Shown piece after piece: positions 7,266 to 15,414 of a stretch of DNA of 50,180 nucleotides. How positions within the stretch are numbered: position 1 is the first letter of the stretch; each line of letters begins with the position of its first letter. The notes under the pieces were generated by a model that was not told the origin of the DNA, made no database searches, and saw only the letters and a list, made by a program, of their open reading frames with translations. The stretch covers positions 1-50,180 of the forward strand of contig NZ_QDIE01000016.1 of the NCBI RefSeq assembly GCF_003957255.1. The letters run 5' to 3'. Position numbers and translations under genes: made by a program. The DNA is from Actinotignum sanguinis. GTDB lineage: Bacteria > Actinomycetota > Actinomycetes > Actinomycetales > Actinomycetaceae.

Positions 7266-7796
7266 CTACCGCACCAGCCCTTCGCGGCGCCGGGCAGCAG
7301 ACATCGCCCGCTGCGCCTCCCGGTCTGCTTCGCGCCGGCGGATCGTCTCGCGCTTATCCCATTCCTGCTTACCCTTGGCCACCGCGATTTCCAGCTTGGC
7401 GAGCCCACGCACGAAATACAGCTCGAGGGGCACAATCGTATACCCCTTCGCCTCGACCGCCCGCGCCAGCTTCTCAATCTCCGATTTGTGCAGCAGCAGG
7501 CGCCGCTTGCGGGTGGGCGCGTGATTCGTCCACGTCCCCATCGCGTAAATCGGGATATTGATCCCGTGCGCGTACACCTGCCCGCGGTCCACCTCAATCC
7601 AGCCATCCACCAGCGAGGCCCGCCCCATGCGCAGCGCCTTCACCTCGGTGCCGGATAGCGACATCCCCGCCTCAAAGGTGTCCTCAATGAAATAGTCGTG
7701 CCGCGCTTTCTTATTGCGCGCGATCACCTGATGTGCATCGGCCGCGGCTTTCGCCTGCTGGGCCGCGCTCAGCTTCCCCGCTTTTTTCTTCGCCAC
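7266..7796 (-). CDS. smpB: SsrA-binding protein SmpB
   Basis: SmpB binds tmRNA and delivers it to stalled ribosomes for trans-translation. The 176-aa protein has the family core: ARNKKARHDYFIEDTFEAGMSLSGTEVKALR, the strand DGWIEV, YAHGINIPIY, and the RKRRLLLHKSEIEKL motif followed by GYTIVPLELYF and the basic tail KGKQEWDKRETIRRREADRE, which folds in the ribosomal A site. I chose the GTG at 7796 because GGAGAA lies 8 bases upstream and because the longer ORF would run into the previous gene. It is the last gene of the long minus-strand run. No ssrA (tmRNA) gene is visible nearby, so it must lie outside the window. Confidence 0.95.
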   Translation of the reverse strand: MAKKKAGKLSAAQQAKAAADAHQVIARNKKARHDYFIEDTFEAGMSLSGTEVKALRMGRASLVDGWIEVDRGQVYAHGINIPIYAMGTWTNHAPTRKRRLLLHKSEIEKLARAVEAKGYTIVPLELYFVRGLAKLEIAVAKGKQEWDKRETIRRREADREAQRAMSAARRREGLVR

Positions 7797-7812
7797 TCGG
7801 GCTTTCTCCGTT

Positions 7813-8508
7813 CTAATCCTTAAGCTCGCGCTGGTCAGTGATGAGGAGCCATACAAAAACAAGGGTTCCGGCCAGCAGCACCACCGCCGGCGCGCTCACG
7901 TCCAGTAGATGATCGGTGAAGAACGACGGCGCAGCTGCCGCATCGGTGTTAACCGTCAAGGTGACAATCAATCCAATAACAAAAGTAGTCACGCCGGTAG
8001 CTACCCCGGCCACCGCGATCCCCCGCCGCGTAGAGATCGTATTAATCATGCGGCGTACCATCGCCAGCACAATGAGCGCCGCGAAACCGACCGCGAAAAG
8101 CAGCGTCCCCACCGCGTAAGGCGAATCGGTGATAGCAGCTCGATCCCACACGAACCAGGCGAGCACGAGCGCCAGCACCCCGGTGAGCACCTCGTAGGCC
8201 GTGGCTTTACGCTGCCCGCGCGCGTAGCGCTTCTCCAATTGCCGCCGCGAATATTCGCTCACATCTGCCTTCTGCTTTTTCTTCGTCGGCGCGTGCACAT
8301 CGGGCGAACCAGACGCGGGTGCGTCCTGACGCGGCGAACCGAAGCTTACCTCGGTGGTTGCAACCGGTGTTTCCGCACCGGCCGGAACCGCGTCCTCCTC
8401 CATCACCCGAGGTTGGACCAGTTCTTCTGCTTCCGACGCGGTGTCAGGCACGTGCGAGGCCGCAGCGGTGGTGGGAGCGGGATCGGTCGAGCCGTGTGCT
8501 TGTGTCAT
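7813..8508 (-). CDS. Four-helix membrane protein with disordered N-terminus
   Basis: This 231-aa protein has an Ala/Glu/Pro-rich, low-complexity N-terminal half of about 80 residues, then a short basic segment (KKKQKADVSEYSRRQLEKRYARGQRKA). Four hydrophobic helices follow: YEVLTGVLALVLAWFVW, YAVGTLLFAVGFAALIVLAMV, GIAVAGVATGVTTFVIGLIVTLTV and APAVVLLAGTLVFVWLLI. I recognise no family. It lies between the M23 peptidase gene and smpB, with its stop 17 bases before the smpB start, so it is probably co-transcribed with them. The position suggests a cell-envelope role, but nothing in the sequence gives a function. Confidence 0.75.
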   Translation of the reverse strand: MTQAHGSTDPAPTTAAASHVPDTASEAEELVQPRVMEEDAVPAGAETPVATTEVSFGSPRQDAPASGSPDVHAPTKKKQKADVSEYSRRQLEKRYARGQRKATAYEVLTGVLALVLAWFVWDRAAITDSPYAVGTLLFAVGFAALIVLAMVRRMINTISTRRGIAVAGVATGVTTFVIGLIVTLTVNTDAAAAPSFFTDHLLDVSAPAVVLLAGTLVFVWLLITDQRELKD

Positions 8509-8609
8509 GACATCCTCATTCGTCGATTCGCGGTTAGGTGGTCAGCTGCGCTAACGCGCTGGGCTAGCCAATATGCAGGGCTCGCCAGGGCTCCAGCGTT
8601 TCCGGCGCG

Positions 8610-9923
8610 TTATTCGTAGAATCCCGGCAGGGACATCGGGTCGATGACCACGCCGTCCTGCCACACCTCAAAGTGTACGTGGCAGCCGGTGACCATGCCC
8701 GTCATTCCCGTCCAACCGATCACATCGCCCTGGCCCACGCTCTGCCCCACGGACACGTTGAAGCCAGAGAGGTGGTTGTAAACCACCACGTAGGACGAGC
8801 CATTGATATAGCCAAGGTTAAGAATGACCTGGTTACCGTGCGTGCCATTACCGGAGGCCGGCCGCACCGCAGCCACCACGCCAGCCGCCGCCGCATATTG
8901 CGGGTTACCGCAGGCTGAACGCAAGTCCACGCCCTCGTGCATCCACCAGCCGCCGTCGAAGGGATAGACCCGCATCCCGAAGGGCGAGGTCACATACAGC
9001 GGTGCGGGCACCGGTGGGATGAGTGCTCCGGAGGCCGCCGGAGGCGCCGCCGGGGCACCTCCCCCGCCGCCCTGGGCTGCTGCTTCCGCGGCACGCCGCC
9101 GGTTTTCTTCGTCAATGCGGGCAATCTGCGCGGCGGTATCATCGCGGGCCGCGTTCATGGCCGAAAGCGAGTTCTGGAATTCCCCGCGCCGCGCCTCCAG
9201 GGCTTGGGATTGCTGCGTGACGGAAGCTTCGAGATCCGCGAGTTCCTTCGTGCGGGCCGCGGCGGCTGCCTCTTTGGATTTCTTTTCCGCCACGGCGGCA
9301 TCCGCCTGGCTCTTGAGCTGGGAGATCTCCCCCTGCACTGCCTTTTGCCGCTGGGCGCGAGTCCGGTTAGCCGCCGTTGTTTGGGTGACGTCGGTGAGAG
9401 TTTGGGATTGCACCCGGGTAATAGCTTGATTCGCGGAAAGCGCATTGAAGAAATCCGCGCTCGACTTCGCGCCGATGAGGAGCTCCACGGTAGAAACCCG
9501 GTTATCCCCGCGGTATTCGGAGCGCGCGATCTCACCGAGGTTATCGCGCGTTTCGCTCAGTTTCTTCTCTCCTTGCGCAATGGAAGTGGTGATGGAATCG
9601 AGTTCGCCTTCGGCGGCATCCAGGCGCGCACCGATCTTTTCTTGTTCGCGCTGGGCTGCTGCGGCGTCGTTCTGCGCCTGCAATAATGCGGCCTGCGCCC
9701 CGGGAACCTGCGCCTGCGTTTCTTGCAGCTTGAGGTAGACGTTCTGCAAATCCACGTCCACACCCTCGAGGGAGGACCGCAGATTCTCAATTTCCGCTTC
9801 CTGCTGTTCTTGCTGGCGGACGAGGTCGTCGCGGTCATCGGCACGCGCCGGCGTCGCTAACCCGGCGACGCCCAGCGCACCTGCTGCCAGCACCCCCAGC
9901 CATCGTCTGCTCCCGATTCTCAC
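8610..9923 (-). CDS. Secreted coiled-coil M23 (LytM) peptidoglycan hydrolase
   Basis: This is a 437-aa exported murein hydrolase of the EnvC/LytM type. The start at GTG 9923 has GGAAAGG about 7 bases upstream and opens a Sec signal peptide (VRIGSRRWLGVLAAGALGVAGLATPARA). Residues 30-260 are a long Glu/Gln/Ala-rich coiled coil; a Gly/Pro/Ala linker (GGGGGAPAAPP) follows. The M23 domain occupies the last 140 residues, with zinc ligands in HEGVDLR (H329, D333) and HVHFE (near residues 415-417). It lies directly downstream of ftsEX. In E. coli, FtsEX activates the coiled-coil hydrolase EnvC at division; by position and architecture this protein is the likely FtsEX-controlled hydrolase here, though that partnership is inferred. 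The longer ORF upstream merely overlaps ftsX. Confidence 0.9.
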   Translation of the reverse strand: MRIGSRRWLGVLAAGALGVAGLATPARADDRDDLVRQQEQQEAEIENLRSSLEGVDVDLQNVYLKLQETQAQVPGAQAALLQAQNDAAAAQREQEKIGARLDAAEGELDSITTSIAQGEKKLSETRDNLGEIARSEYRGDNRVSTVELLIGAKSSADFFNALSANQAITRVQSQTLTDVTQTTAANRTRAQRQKAVQGEISQLKSQADAAVAEKKSKEAAAAARTKELADLEASVTQQSQALEARRGEFQNSLSAMNAARDDTAAQIARIDEENRRRAAEAAAQGGGGGAPAAPPAASGALIPPVPAPLYVTSPFGMRVYPFDGGWWMHEGVDLRSACGNPQYAAAAGVVAAVRPASGNGTHGNQVILNLGYINGSSYVVVYNHLSGFNVSVGQSVGQGDVIGWTGMTGMVTGCHVHFEVWQDGVVIDPMSLPGFYE

Positions 9924-10009
9924 CGGATCACCTTTCCTATATGTATCTCTGTTAGCGACCGTACCGTCATGGTGAGCGACGACGCCGCGGCACCGTCGCC
10001 CCACCTCCG

Positions 10010-10924
10010 TTACACGCGTGCGTACCTGCGCAAAGCGATCCAGGACGCCAGGCCGGACACCACTACCGAACCGATAAGCAGCCAGGGCGCCACCTGGAGG
10101 GCTTCGCTCACGCCAATCACCCGAATCCACGGCAGCGATTGGGAAATCCAGTCTTCCAGCAGGAATTTCGCTGCCAGCCACAGCCCTCCGACCGCGAAAA
10201 TCGCGCCAACGAGTGAGGCGATAATTCCCTCGAGAATGAAGGGCAGCTCGATGAAGAAATTCGAGGCGCCCACGTAGCGCATAATCCCCGTTTCGTTACG
10301 CCGCGACATTGCCGAAAGGCGAATCGTGGTAGGAATGAGGAGAAGCGCGGTGAGGATCATGACCGCGGCCAGTCCGCCGGCAATCGCGGTGAAACGGTTG
10401 AGCGTGGCGAAAACCGGCTCGATTTGTTCGCGCTGGTCATACACGCTCTGCACTCCGGGGCGGTTGCCGAGGTCTTCCACGAGCACCTGGTACTTTTCCG
10501 GGTCGTGGAGTTTGACGCGGAAGGAAACTTGCATTTGGTCGGCGGTGACGGTGTCACGCCAGACCGAATCGCCCATTTGTTCGCGGTAATTGGCGAAGGC
10601 TTCTTCTTTAGTCTCGAATTCGTAGCGCTCCACCTGGGAAGCAAGCGGTTCGGTGGTCAGGGCGGTATCGATAGCTTTGATTTGTTCCTCAGTGGCTTCG
10701 TTACCTGCGCATGGTTCGGTGGCGTCATTTGCCGCGCACATGAACACCGAGACTTCCACCTGGCTGTACCAATCGGCACGCAGGTGGCTGATCTGGGTTT
10801 GGAGTAGCGCTGCCGCGCCCACAAAAAGGAGGGAAACGAAGGTGACGAGGGAAACCGAGGCAGCCATCGCCTTGTTATTGATAAGTCCCTTGAATGTTTG
10901 GGACAGGACGAAACGACTGCGCAT
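10010..10924 (-). CDS. ftsX: Cell division protein FtsX
   Basis: FtsX is the membrane subunit of the FtsEX complex, which couples ATP hydrolysis to activation of cell-wall hydrolases at the septum. The 304-aa protein has the expected four helices: one near residues 20-42 (NNKAMAASVSLVTFVSLLFVGAAALL), then an extracellular domain of about 130 residues, then AIAGGLAAVMILTALLLI, FILEGIIASLVGAIFAVGGLWL and APWLLIGSVVVSGLASWIAL. The motif RNETGIMRYVGASNFFIELPF is typical of the family. The extracellular domain has two cysteines (CAANDATEPCAG) that may form a disulfide. The start overlaps the ftsE stop by one base (TAATG), so the two are translationally coupled. Confidence 0.95.
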   Translation of the reverse strand: MRSRFVLSQTFKGLINNKAMAASVSLVTFVSLLFVGAAALLQTQISHLRADWYSQVEVSVFMCAANDATEPCAGNEATEEQIKAIDTALTTEPLASQVERYEFETKEEAFANYREQMGDSVWRDTVTADQMQVSFRVKLHDPEKYQVLVEDLGNRPGVQSVYDQREQIEPVFATLNRFTAIAGGLAAVMILTALLLIPTTIRLSAMSRRNETGIMRYVGASNFFIELPFILEGIIASLVGAIFAVGGLWLAAKFLLEDWISQSLPWIRVIGVSEALQVAPWLLIGSVVVSGLASWIALRRYARV

Positions 10925-11616
10925 TAGTGTTGCCCTCCTCCGTACTGGCCGCGATCCTGATCGCGAACGATCACGCCGTTGGCCAGCTCAATCACGCGTT
11001 TACGCATCTGGTTGACGACGCTGGCATCGTGCGTGGCCATAACCACCGTGGTGCCCGAGCGGTTGATACGGTCCAGGAGGCGCATAATCGACAGCCCGGT
11101 ATTTTGATCCAGGTTGCCGGTCGGTTCGTCAGCGAGGAGGATTTCCGGGCGATTGACCATGGCGCGGGCAATAGCCACGCGCTGCTGTTCCCCACCGGAA
11201 AGTTCGTTCATGCGGCGGCGTTCCTTGCCGTCCAGGCCCACCATTTCCAGCACTTCCGGAACTTCGGTGCGGATGCGGTGGCGCGGAGCCCCGATGACCT
11301 GAAGCGCGAGTGCCACGTTATCGTGCACGTTCTTATCGGGAAGGAGCCGGAAATCTTGGAACACCGTACCGATACGGCGCCGCAGGAAAGGAACGCGCCG
11401 CTGGGAAACAGTGGCGAGATCCTTACCGAGCACCTCAATTTTTCCGGATGTTGGCCGTTCGGCAACGTTGATGAGCGAAAGCATCGTTGATTTTCCCGAA
11501 CCGGAGGGGCCCACGAGGAAAACGAATTCGCCGCGGTCAATATCCGCGCTCACCGAGTCCAGCGCGGGTTTCGCGCCCTTCTGGTAGAGCTTCGTCACCT
11601 TGGTAAATGTGATCAT
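10924..11616 (-). CDS. ftsE: Cell division ATP-binding protein FtsE
   Basis: FtsE is the ABC ATPase partner of FtsX. The 230-aa protein has Walker [10 protein letters not shown] at 36-44, the ABC signature [14 protein letters not shown] near 140, Walker [14 protein letters not shown] near 160 and the switch histidine in MATHD. Length and motifs are normal for FtsE. The ATG at 11616 has AAGGG about 9 bases upstream. The gene follows prfB by less than 100 bases on the same strand, the usual actinobacterial order prfB-ftsE-ftsX-hydrolase-smpB. Confidence 0.95.
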   Translation of the reverse strand: MITFTKVTKLYQKGAKPALDSVSADIDRGEFVFLVGPSGSGKSTMLSLINVAERPTSGKIEVLGKDLATVSQRRVPFLRRRIGTVFQDFRLLPDKNVHDNVALALQVIGAPRHRIRTEVPEVLEMVGLDGKERRRMNELSGGEQQRVAIARAMVNRPEILLADEPTGNLDQNTGLSIMRLLDRINRSGTTVVMATHDASVVNQMRKRVIELANGVIVRDQDRGQYGGGQH

Positions 11617-11713
11617 AAACTTGCCCTTAGATTACTACTATCGTGCTTTACCCTACGGAACAGGCCGCGAAATCGCGCGGGACGCGCCGCACGATCCGCG
11701 AAACTCCCGCGGT

Positions 11714-12865
11714 TTACTCCCCCACGTTATCGCCCGCCTTTTCTCCCGCTTTCTCACCGGTAGCGCGCCAGCGGATACCGGCGTCGATGAAGCCGTCAAT
11801 ATCACCATCGAAAATAGCGTCAGTATTCCCCGATTCGTACCCCGTGCGCAGATCCTTAACCATCTGGTAGGGCTGGAGCACATAGGACCGCATCTGGTCC
11901 CCCCACGAGGCTTTAATATCTCCGCGCAGTTCTTTCTTTTCGCGCGCTTCCTCTTCCTGTTTGAGAAGGAGTAGGCGCGATTGCAAGACCCGCATCGCCG
12001 CGGCCCGGTTTTGGATCTGCGATTTTTCATCCTGCATCGATACCACGATGCCGGTGGGCAGATGGGTGATGCGCACCGCCGAATCAGTGGTGTTAACAGA
12101 CTGGCCGCCCGGGCCCGAGGAACGGAACACATCAATGCGAATATCAGTATCGGGAATATCAATATGGTCGGTTTGTTCGATAAGCGGAATAACCTCGACG
12201 GCAGCAAAGGAAGTTTGGCGCCGACCCTGATTATCAAAAGGCGAGATACGCACCAGCCGATGGGTCCCCGCTTCCACCGAAAGAGTGCCGTAGGCATAGG
12301 GTGCGCTCACCTCAAAGGTGGTGGATTTCAACCCGGCTTCTTCGGCATAGGAGGTATCGAGCACTTTGGTGGCGTAACCGCTGCGTTCGGCCCAGCGCAG
12401 GTACATGCGCTGGAGCATCTGCGCGAAATCGGCCGCGTCCACTCCCCCGGCCCCGGAACGAATGGTCACCACGGCATCGCGCTCATCGTATTTGCCGGCT
12501 AGCAGGGTGCGGATATGGAGTTCTTCCAGCGCTTTTTCGGTGCCTGTCATTTCTTCGCCGAGCGCTTCGTAGACTTCCCGAGCCGAAGCCGGATCCGAAA
12601 GTTCTTCTTCCTGCGCGATTTCGAGGAGTGCACCGGCATCCTCGATACGCGCGCGCATAGTCTCGAGTTTCTCCAGTTCGCTTTGGGCGTGGGAGAGTTT
12701 CGAGGTGACTTCTTGGGCGCGAGCGGTATCATCCCAGAGCCCGGGCGCGGCGGATTCTTCCGTCAGCGCGGCGATGCGCGCGGTGAGGCCCTCCACATCG
12801 GTCACCGCTTCGATTTGGTGAAAAACACTGCGCAGATGGTCAAGACGTTCGGAAAAATCACTCAC
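11714..12865 (-). CDS. prfB: Peptide chain release factor 2
   Basis: RF2 recognises UGA and UAA and triggers peptide release. The 383-aa protein carries the codon-reading SPF motif (208-210) and the catalytic GGQ (253-255) in the context [17 protein letters not shown]. The reading frame is continuous from the GTG at 12865, so the programmed +1 frameshift found near codon 26 of many prfB genes is absent, as is common in actinobacteria. The C-terminus is unusual: it ends in a short repeated tail ([14 protein letters not shown]) beyond the normal end of the family. The stop of the TadE-like gene upstream is 10 bases away, joining prfB to the Tad run. Confidence 0.95.
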   Translation of the reverse strand: MSDFSERLDHLRSVFHQIEAVTDVEGLTARIAALTEESAAPGLWDDTARAQEVTSKLSHAQSELEKLETMRARIEDAGALLEIAQEEELSDPASAREVYEALGEEMTGTEKALEELHIRTLLAGKYDERDAVVTIRSGAGGVDAADFAQMLQRMYLRWAERSGYATKVLDTSYAEEAGLKSTTFEVSAPYAYGTLSVEAGTHRLVRISPFDNQGRRQTSFAAVEVIPLIEQTDHIDIPDTDIRIDVFRSSGPGGQSVNTTDSAVRITHLPTGIVVSMQDEKSQIQNRAAAMRVLQSRLLLLKQEEEAREKKELRGDIKASWGDQMRSYVLQPYQMVKDLRTGYESGNTDAIFDGDIDGFIDAGIRWRATGEKAGEKAGDNVGE

Positions 12866-12874
12866 GGCATAAGG

Positions 12875-13288
12875 CTACCTCAGGTCAAGGCGCGCCCGGG
12901 CCTGCGCGCGTATCGAAACGGGCAGGTCCACTATCGGCAGCCGTACTGTTTTTTCTATGGCGACGACGACGCCGGCGCTATCCGCGCCGGTATCTGGCAG
13001 GACGTGATCAGCAGGAAATATTGCGGCGGCGAGCTGGCGCACGGTGGCGGTGCTGGGATGGCAATTGGCCAGGGATGCAGCACTGAAGTAGCACTCCTGT
13101 GCGATCTCTTGGCTGATCGCGAGCGCGGCAGAATCGGCCTGTCCCTGGAGTGTATGCCGGGCGGTGAGGACGGTGGTGAGGTAGATGAACCCCAGGCACA
13201 GGATGGCGCTGACCGCCCAGACTCCTAGGCCCAGGATGAGGATATTGCCGCGTTCGCGAGGTGTGGGAGCTTTCGCCGGGGTGGTCAC
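12875..13288 (-). CDS. TadE-like minor pilin (helicase/secretion neighbourhood type)
   Basis: This 137-aa protein belongs to the small TadE-like group found at the end of actinobacterial tad loci. It opens with PRERGNILILGLGVWAVSAILCLGFIYLTTVLTAR, where the conserved ERG-N-like element leads straight into one hydrophobic helix. An extracellular part of about 90 residues with two cysteines (QECYFSAASLANCHP) follows. Such proteins are thought to be pseudopilins or membrane-anchored assembly factors of Flp/Tad pili. Its start overlaps the stop of the preceding TadE gene by 4 bases, and it is followed 10 bases later by prfB. Confidence 0.75.
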   Translation of the reverse strand: MTTPAKAPTPRERGNILILGLGVWAVSAILCLGFIYLTTVLTARHTLQGQADSAALAISQEIAQECYFSAASLANCHPSTATVRQLAAAIFPADHVLPDTGADSAGVVVAIEKTVRLPIVDLPVSIRAQARARLDLR

Positions 13289-13761
13289 GGCCGCGCCTGT
13301 CGAAAACGATCAACGGTTGTGGAAGCGCTTTGCTCGATGAGGACGGCCCGCCCGATATAAACAAGCGGCACGGATACCTCCACGGTGACGGTGATGTGTG
13401 CTCCCGGAGTCAGGCACGGGTGCGCGGAGCAGGAGATCTGCGGGGGTGAGGCGTTCGCTGCGGCGTCGCTTATGGCGGCGTCGCTTATGGCGGCGTCGCT
13501 TATGGCGGCGTCGCTCACAACTGCGTGGGCAACCGCCCGAGCGCGGGCGGTTCCGGCCGCTGTACTATCCGCGGTTGCGAAACTGCGAGCTGCCTCCTGA
13601 GCCGCCCGGGCGGCTACTGCCCGCGCGCGGGTAATCTCGGCACTTTCCACGGTGAAGATGAGGAGTGGCAAAACTAGCATGACGAGTACCGCGAGGGCTT
13701 CCAAGGTGCCGTTCCCTTCTTCGCTGTCGATCCGCGGGAGAGGAAGGCGAGGGTGCTTCAT
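13285..13761 (-). CDS. TadE family pilus protein with an internal repeat
   Basis: This 158-aa protein has the TadE-type N-terminus: EEGNGTLEALAVLVMLVLPLLIFTVESAEI, in which a Glu-Gly-containing element precedes a single hydrophobic helix. An Ala-rich segment (ARAVAARAAQEAARSFATAD) of the kind seen in TadE/TadF follows. Residues encoded at about 13461-13515 form a perfect tandem repeat of Ser-Asp-Ala-Ala-Ile, from a 15-bp DNA repeat in nearly four copies. A beta-rich end with two cysteines (SCSAHPC) follows. It should sit in the membrane as a minor component of the Tad pilus. The repeat looks like a recent slippage expansion and could vary in length between strains. Confidence 0.8.
   Translation of the reverse strand: MKHPRLPLPRIDSEEGNGTLEALAVLVMLVLPLLIFTVESAEITRARAVAARAAQEAARSFATADSTAAGTARARAVAHAVVSDAAISDAAISDAAISDAAANASPPQISCSAHPCLTPGAHITVTVEVSVPLVYIGRAVLIEQSASTTVDRFRQARP
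13461..13515. repeat. 15-bp tandem repeat inside the tadE gene
   Basis: The unit TATGGCGGCGTCGCT occurs three times in a row (13471-13515), preceded by a 10-bp partial copy. It is in frame and encodes Ser-Asp-Ala-Ala-Ile units. Copies are identical, a sign of recent expansion by slippage. Confidence 0.95.
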
Positions 13762-13855
13762 ACCGGTGTTCCTTTTCGGGTGGTGGGTTACGACAAGTCG
13801 CGGATTGCGACAGGTGGCGAGTCATGACAGCTGGCTAGTTGCGTCAGGTAGCGAG

Positions 13856-14275
13856 TTACGGGCTGGCCCGCCGCGGGGTGGTGGCATCTGTGTCGAGCAC
13901 ATGCGCATGTGCATGTAGCCGAACCCGGCTGGTTCCCAGGATTGAGGAATAGTTTCCGCTGATCTCTACCCGGAGAAATTCTTCGCTCCCGATGCGGATC
14001 GTGCTCGCGTTGGCCGTGCACTGGCACCCGGGCAGGCGGGCGCCGATGTCTGACTCGGCCTGCCGTGCCACCTCTGACAAGTTCAGGTGGCGCACCGCTC
14101 CCGTGCGTGCGGCTCGCGCTGCACAATCACGTATCTGTTCGATGGCGAAGACGCGGGATCCAAGAACTGCGAGCGCCAGGGCAGCAAGAGCAACTATCCC
14201 AGCTAAGAGGCAGAAATCCACGACCGCGGCCCCGCGTTCGGCAAAGGAATGTGCGGCATCGCGTATCTTCCTCAT
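13856..14275 (-). CDS. TadE-like membrane-anchored pilus protein
   Basis: This 139-aa protein opens MRKIRDAAHSFAERGAAVVDFCLLAGIVALAALALAVLG, which fits the TadE pattern: an ERGAAVVDF element, with the conserved acidic residue near the start of one helix. An extracellular domain with cysteines (RDCAAR and GCQCTANAS) and a beta-strand segment (FLRVEISGNYSSI) follows. The start at ATG 14275 overlaps the stop of the preceding Flp-like gene (ATGA), and the longer ORF upstream only covers that gene in another frame. It is probably a minor pilin of the same Tad system. Confidence 0.75.
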   Translation of the reverse strand: MRKIRDAAHSFAERGAAVVDFCLLAGIVALAALALAVLGSRVFAIEQIRDCAARAARTGAVRHLNLSEVARQAESDIGARLPGCQCTANASTIRIGSEEFLRVEISGNYSSILGTSRVRLHAHAHVLDTDATTPRRASP

Positions 14276-14484
14276 GAAAAACTCGAGATGCGCTCGATGG
14301 CGGTCGAGAAGAGGTTCGTGAGGGCCGGCCCGGCTACCGCCCAGATAGCGAGAACTAGGCCAACGGTCATGAGGGTGACGAGCACCCAGCCGGGCACGTC
14401 CCCGCGTTCGCGGGGATCCGAACCGGCCCACGTTGCCGGTGATATATCGGGGTGGATAAGCGCGCTGTGGGTTGGCATGGGCAT
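14272..14484 (-). CDS. Flp-like small pilin or pilin-related peptide
   Basis: This is a 70-aa protein with one hydrophobic helix near the C-terminus (GWVLVTLMTVGLVLAIWAVAG), preceded by PRERGDVP and a polar leader of about 30 residues. Size, the Gly-Asp pair before the helix and a position between tadC and TadE genes match the Flp-type major pilin slot of actinobacterial tad loci. The classic Flp GxTAxEY sequence is not present, so it may belong to the divergent small-pilin group of actinobacteria. No prepilin peptidase gene is in the window. Confidence 0.65.
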   Translation of the reverse strand: MPMPTHSALIHPDISPATWAGSDPRERGDVPGWVLVTLMTVGLVLAIWAVAGPALTNLFSTAIERISSFS

Positions 14485-14518
14485 GAGTGGTTCCTTTCGT
14501 GAGCTGAGTATTTCCGGT

Positions 14519-15400
14519 TTACGGTGAGGTGAGGGGAAGGAAAGTGAGTCGGGTCAGCCCCGGATAGAGGGCGATAACCACGACGAACGGCAAGATAAGG
14601 AAAACAACGGGAATCATCATGAGGATTTCGCGCCGGCCTCCGCGTTCGAGGAGCTGGCGGCGGGCATAGTCCCGTGCTTCTTCTGCTTGCACACGCAGGG
14701 TATCGGTGAGTGCAGATCCGTGGGCGAGGGTGGCTAGCAACGCGTCGCAGAGGTTGTGTAGCGCCGGGTTGTGCACACGGTCGCTCAAGTGGCGTACCGC
14801 CGTGGTGAGCGGATCTCCGGCATAAACATCCCCTAAGGTGCGACGCAGTTCTTTTCCCAGGGCCCCGCCGGCAAAGCTCGCAACATATTCGAGAGCACCC
14901 CCGATGCTGGTACCCGCCCCTACCGCGATGCTCAGGAGCTGGGCGATATCGGGAAGTTCTGCTGTGATAGCGTTGTCGCGCTGGCGCAGGCGCGCGGTGA
15001 GGTGGGAGTCCGTGACGAGGATCGCACCGAGCAGGAAAAATATAGGACAGGCAGCCGCGAGCGCCGCGGGTAGTCCGCGCGCTAAGCACGCTAGCCCTAA
15101 CCCGATCCCTGCTACTGCCGCGAGCACTCCCGCGCGTAGCTGGGCAAAGCGGAAGTCTGCGACGTCGCCCTCCCCTAAACAGTGGAGGCGGCGAGCAACC
15201 GACGCGTGAGTGGAACCAAATTTTTCCGCGCCACGCAAGGCAATTCTGATGATGCGATGAGGCAGGCGCGGGCGAGCACTACCTAAATATGGTGTGATGC
15301 GTGAGAGCAGGGGTGGGCCCGGCCAAGCCCACCACCAGGCCAGCAGGAGGAGACCTGCCGCGAGGATGCTACCGGTGAGTGCGGGAAGGGGGAAATCCAC
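14519..15400 (-). CDS. tadC: Type II secretion F-domain protein TadC
   Basis: TadC is an inner-membrane platform protein of the Tad pilus. The 293-aa protein has a cytoplasmic T2SSF domain (ITAELPDIAQLLSIAVGAGTSIGGALEYVA ... DTLRVQAEEARDYARRQLLERGGRREILMMIPVVFLILPF), flanked by an N-terminal hydrophobic region and a C-terminal helix, the normal layout. I chose the GTG at 15400, which has GAAGGGAG about 8 bases upstream. The longer ORF from 15448 would overlap tadB by 34 bases. It follows tadB and precedes the small pilin genes. Confidence 0.88.
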   Translation of the reverse strand: MDFPLPALTGSILAAGLLLLAWWWAWPGPPLLSRITPYLGSARPRLPHRIIRIALRGAEKFGSTHASVARRLHCLGEGDVADFRFAQLRAGVLAAVAGIGLGLACLARGLPAALAAACPIFFLLGAILVTDSHLTARLRQRDNAITAELPDIAQLLSIAVGAGTSIGGALEYVASFAGGALGKELRRTLGDVYAGDPLTTAVRHLSDRVHNPALHNLCDALLATLAHGSALTDTLRVQAEEARDYARRQLLERGGRREILMMIPVVFLILPFVVVIALYPGLTRLTFLPLTSP

Positions 15401-15414
15401 GGAAATGCTCCCTT

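Noticed and set aside
7813-8619. Plus-strand ORFs of 60-240 aa opposite the membrane protein, M23, prfB, adnAB and other minus-strand genes
   Set aside because: They mirror high-GC coding strands, with no ribosome sites or recognisable domains.
11714-12865. Programmed frameshift in prfB
   Set aside because: The reading frame is continuous through the usual site near codon 26, with no internal UGA.
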